Shown: in pieces, positions 6,055-8,659 of the stretch
Numbering within the stretch: position 1 is the first letter of the stretch
Layout: each line of letters starts with the position of its first letter
Assembly: GCA_003500135.1 (NCBI GenBank)
Contig: DNTA01000088.1
Location: forward strand, 1-8,659
DNA from: Cytophagales bacterium
GTDB taxonomy: Bacteria; Bacteroidota; Bacteroidia; Cytophagales; Cyclobacteriaceae
Reading direction: 5' to 3'
Length of the DNA stretch: 8,659 nt
Notes under the pieces: model-generated
What the model was told of the DNA's origin: nothing
The model's database searches: none
Seen by the model: only the letters and a program-made list of their open reading frames with translations
Translations under genes and position numbers: made by a program

Positions 6055-7346
6055 AACCCAAACCATCTTGGTAATATCAAAGTAAGTTCAGGGAAATAGG
6101 CAATGATGAACAATACTACGATCATGGCGAAAAATAATGGCAACAAGGGTTTAATCACTTTTTGAATGCTTAATCCTGCTACGCTGCAACCGATGAACAG
6201 TACAGAACCTACCGGTGGTGTGCAAAGGCCTATGCTCAAGTTCAGCGCCATCATAATACCAAAATGAATGGGATGCATACCCATATCTATTGCGATGGGT
6301 AGAAAGATGGGAGTGAAAATCAATACGGCAGGTGTCATATCCATGAAGATCCCAACAAACAACAATATAAGATTGATGATAAGAAGAATGACAATAGGGT
6401 TATCGCTGACTGACAATAAAGCCGCACTGACAGATTGGGGGATTTCCTCAAATGACATAACCCATGACATACCCATCGAGGTGCCAATCAAAAGCATCAC
6501 AATGGATGTAGTATTTACAGTACTTAGTAATATTTCCGGCAGATCTTTAACAGTGATTTCCTTGTAAACAAAAGCCAGTATCAAAGTGTATAAAACGGCA
6601 ATAGCCGATGCCTCTGTGGCCGTAAATATACCCGCGATTATACCTCCGATTACAATGACCAGCAATAACAAACTGGGTATAGCCCTGAGAAATGTTTTGA
6701 CAGCCACTTTAATCTTCACACTTTCGCCCACCGGATAGTTCTTCTTTTTGGCATAGATTCCTGCAACAATCATGAGTACCAAACCTACGAGTATTCCCGG
6801 AATGTAGCCGGCAATGAATAGAGCGGCAATAGACACACCTCCACTGGCCAGGGAGTATACGATCAGAATATTGCTGGGAGGAATAATGAGTCCGGTGGTG
6901 GAGGAAGTGATGTTCACGGCGGCCGAATAACCGGGATCATAGCCTTCCTTTTTCATTTTGCCGGTCATAAATCCGCCAATGGCAGAAGCAGCGGCGGCGG
7001 CAGATCCTGAAATGGCGCCAAAAAGCATGGCAGCAATAATGTTGACATAGGCCAGACCGCCCGGCAGGCGTCCGACCAGCACTTTTGCCATGTCGATCAA
7101 ACGGCTGGCAACACCTCCGCGATTCATGAGCTGACCGGCAAATATGAAAAAAGGAATGGCAAGAAGGGCAAAGCTGTCCAGTCCGGTGGCCATGCGTTGG
7201 CTCAGTGTGGTAAAAGCCGGAATAGCATCTATGTTGATCAGTAAAGTAAGCAAAGAAGATAAGCCGATACTATAAGCGATCGGAACCCCAATGCCCAAAA
7301 AGAATATAAAACTGGTAACCAGCAGCAAAATGTCAATCGTGCTCAT
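6051..7346 (-). CDS. dctM: TRAP transporter large permease subunit DctM
   Basis: This 431-residue protein is the large, ion-coupled membrane subunit of a tripartite ATP-independent periplasmic transporter. It moves an organic acid into the cell with a sodium or proton gradient. Length and hydrophobicity fit the usual ~425-residue, multi-helix DctM. Family motifs are clear: FFIFAGQLMNRGG (66-78), GAISGSAAAAASAIG (110-124), IIPPSN (154-159), FTATEASA (241-248), MDMTPAVLIFTPIFLPI (335-351) and CTPPVG (375-380). The start is the ATG that overlaps the dctQ stop as ATGA, with AAAGGAG six bases upstream. It is the last gene of the dctPQM operon. Its TAG stop overlaps the DUF6671 stop tail to tail, leaving no room for a private terminator. 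The substrate is set mainly by DctP. Confidence 0.95.
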   Translation of the reverse strand: MSTIDILLLVTSFIFFLGIGVPIAYSIGLSSLLTLLINIDAIPAFTTLSQRMATGLDSFALLAIPFFIFAGQLMNRGGVASRLIDMAKVLVGRLPGGLAYVNIIAAMLFGAISGSAAAAASAIGGFMTGKMKKEGYDPGYSAAVNITSSTTGLIIPPSNILIVYSLASGGVSIAALFIAGYIPGILVGLVLMIVAGIYAKKKNYPVGESVKIKVAVKTFLRAIPSLLLLVIVIGGIIAGIFTATEASAIAVLYTLILAFVYKEITVKDLPEILLSTVNTTSIVMLLIGTSMGMSWVMSFEEIPQSVSAALLSVSDNPIVILLIINLILLFVGIFMDMTPAVLIFTPIFLPIAIDMGMHPIHFGIMMALNLSIGLCTPPVGSVLFIGCSVAGLSIQKVIKPLLPLFFAMIVVLFIIAYFPELTLILPRWFGF

Positions 7347-7798
7347 GCGGATCTCCTTTCATTTTGTAAAAAGTTCATAATGGAGTACAGACAAATGATC
7401 ACCCCGCTGATGGGGATGATGATATATACATAGCCCAATGGGATTTGCAGGGCGCTGGAAGTCTGACCGAGGTGAAAGCTAATGAATACCAAGCGGCTAC
7501 CACCGATCACCAGGGCACTTAAGGAAAATAAAAACACCAATACCTGAATGATTTTATCCAATGCAGGTGACTTTATTAAATCTATAGCCAGGTGAAGCCG
7601 CTTTCCGGTGGCATAGGCAGCGCCTAACAACCCTACCCAAATCAACATGAACCTGGCAAGCTCTTCGGTATAACTACTCGGGTTTTCGAATATGAATGTC
7701 AAATACCTCGTAGCCACCTGCCAGATCACATTGATCGTCATGATTGCCATCAGAGCGATGAGTACCTTTTCAAGAGCTAAGTCGATATATTTCCTCAT
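7343..7798 (-). CDS. dctQ: TRAP transporter small permease subunit DctQ
   Basis: This 151-residue membrane protein is the small subunit of the TRAP transporter, which binds DctM in the inner membrane. Four hydrophobic helices are visible, at about residues 10-32, 47-65, 82-104 and 122-143. The family signature is present: WQVATRYL (26-33), then SYTEELARFMLIWVGLLGAA (42-61) and a short GKRLHLAID segment. Length is typical for DctQ. The gene starts six bases after the dctP stop and its own stop overlaps the dctM start by four bases, so the three genes form one operon. Upstream of the ATG only a distant AGGA (within dctP codons) is seen. Confidence 0.93.
   Translation of the reverse strand: MRKYIDLALEKVLIALMAIMTINVIWQVATRYLTFIFENPSSYTEELARFMLIWVGLLGAAYATGKRLHLAIDLIKSPALDKIIQVLVFLFSLSALVIGGSRLVFISFHLGQTSSALQIPLGYVYIIIPISGVIICLYSIMNFLQNERRSA
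7353..7359 (-). promoter_or_regulatory. Shine-Dalgarno of dctM inside dctQ
   Basis: On the minus strand, AAAGGAG (complement of 7353-7359) lies six bases before the dctM ATG and within the last codons of dctQ. Together with the 4-base ATGA overlap it indicates translational coupling of the two membrane subunits, which must be made in matched amounts. Confidence 0.65.
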
Positions 7799-7804
7799 AG
7801 CGCT

Positions 7805-8659
7805 TTAGTTTACTTCCTGAATTCTTTTGATGTACGATTGTATTTCGGGGTCGTCCTCATAGGCTTCGTATACAGATTGTACCGATGATTTAAAGGGCGC
7901 CTTGTCTGGTCTGATGATTTCTACTCCCGCCTTTTGCACCTCGTCAAGCGCTTCTTTTACACCTTCAGCCCATACCTTGCGTTGATATTCGACTGACTGC
8001 CTGGCCGCATCCATCAACCAGCCCCTTTCCTGTTGATTTAAATCTTTCCAGGCATGCGTACTTATAACAAGTACATCCGGGACCATGGAATGCTCATCGA
8101 GGCTGTAGTATTGGCATACTTCATAATGTTTGGACGAATAAAACGATGGCGGATTATTTTCAGCGCCATCGACCACTCCTTGTTGTAATGAGGTATACAG
8201 TTCACCAAAGGAAATGGGGGTAGGCGACCCTCCCATGGCCTTGATCATGCTAAAAGCAATGGGGCTGTTCATAACCCGAACTTTCATTCCCCGCAGATCG
8301 TCCGGTGTGCGAATGGGTTTATCTTTAAAGTAGAAACTACGGGCCCCGGCATCGTAAAAGCATATTCCCCTGATCCAGGCATCCTCTGTTTTGGTAAGCA
8401 ATTCTTTGCCTATGGGACCATCCAGTACCTTAAAGGCGTGTTCCTGGTCACGAAAAATATAGGGCAACCCCAAAACTTTGTAGGTCGGACTAAAATTTTC
8501 CAATACCGCCGATGAGACCTTGGTCATATCCAGGCTGCCGACCTGCAAAAGTTCTACCGCCTCGCGTTCGGTGCCCAGCTGCCCATTTGGATAAATTTTG
8601 ATGGTCAGTTTTCCCTCCGATATTTCCGTCACTTTTTCAGAGAGGAATTCAAGGCCCAG
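7805..8659 (-). CDS. dctP: TRAP transporter substrate-binding protein DctP, 5' end cut by window edge
   Basis: This is the periplasmic solute-binding protein that delivers substrate to DctQM. The frame is open to the right edge, giving 284 visible residues. A GTG at 8632 is internal, since LGLEFLSEKV before it fits the family. About 40-50 residues, including the signal peptide, are missing. Hallmarks are IYPNGQLGTEREAVELLQVG, GLPYIFRD, LRGMKVRVMNSP, with the conserved Arg (visible residue 128) that normally binds the substrate carboxylate, and VDGAENNPPSF (from about 163), followed by the HYEVCQYYSLDEHS segment. The AENN-P-S-F pattern resembles binding proteins for hexuronates, which agrees with the epimerase gene at the other end of the window. 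The substrate call is inference; sialic acid or C4-dicarboxylate binding proteins have other sequences in this part. The operon promoter lies outside the window. Confidence 0.93.
   Translation of the reverse strand: MGLEFLSEKVTEISEGKLTIKIYPNGQLGTEREAVELLQVGSLDMTKVSSAVLENFSPTYKVLGLPYIFRDQEHAFKVLDGPIGKELLTKTEDAWIRGICFYDAGARSFYFKDKPIRTPDDLRGMKVRVMNSPIAFSMIKAMGGSPTPISFGELYTSLQQGVVDGAENNPPSFYSSKHYEVCQYYSLDEHSMVPDVLVISTHAWKDLNQQERGWLMDAARQSVEYQRKVWAEGVKEALDEVQKAGVEIIRPDKAPFKSSVQSVYEAYEDDPEIQSYIKRIQEVN

Noticed and set aside
8630..8632. GTG on the minus strand as dctP start
   Set aside because: The frame continues to the window edge with family-like residues (LGLEFLSEKV), and no signal peptide would be encoded from here.

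Overview
The window looks like a chromosomal stretch from a member of the Bacteroidota, most likely one of the Cytophagales. The grounds are a moderate, roughly mid-40s GC content judged by eye, two proteins carrying the CarboxypepD_reg-like domain followed by a SusC-type motif (LSEVVVTGYG in one, LEEIVVAGH in the other), an anti-sigma/TonB-type fusion behind an ECF sigma factor, and leading genes with no Shine-Dalgarno sequence. The genus cannot be named from this. There is no rRNA, tRNA, insertion sequence, CRISPR array or phage gene. Coding density is high, and no gap between genes exceeds about 150 bases.

Layout. (1) Bases 1-1056 (+) are the 3' part of a tagaturonate epimerase gene (uxaE family), cut by the left edge. 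(2) A 152-base convergent gap holds an intrinsic terminator that serves the next gene on the minus strand. (3) Bases 1209-3104 (-) encode a secreted YfbK-type von Willebrand factor A protein with an N-terminal CarboxypepD_reg-like domain. (4) A 111-base divergent promoter region follows. (5) Bases 3216-3827 (+) encode an ECF sigma factor. Overlapping it by 11 bases is 3817-5178 (+), a membrane protein with an anti-sigma-like cytoplasmic head, one transmembrane helix, an acidic linker, a CarboxypepD_reg-like domain and a TonB C-terminal domain. (6) Bases 5215-6054 (+) encode a DUF6671-type protein with four C-terminal CxxC pairs. (7) Bases 6051-8659 (-) hold a TRAP transporter operon in the order dctP (cut by the right edge), dctQ, dctM. 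Its last stop codon overlaps the DUF6671 stop tail to tail.

How the genes may work together. The epimerase interconverts D-tagaturonate and D-fructuronate. TRAP transporters import organic acids, and their binding proteins include many hexuronate binders, so the two ends of the window plausibly belong to one uronate uptake and catabolism locus. The middle block (VWA protein, sigma factor, anti-sigma/TonB fusion) looks like a separate envelope-sensing module. A sigma factor is co-translated with its probable membrane-bound regulator and is divergent from a secreted VWA protein that carries the same accessory domain as the regulator. This block is the most interesting part of the window. Its function is inferred from architecture and has not been demonstrated.
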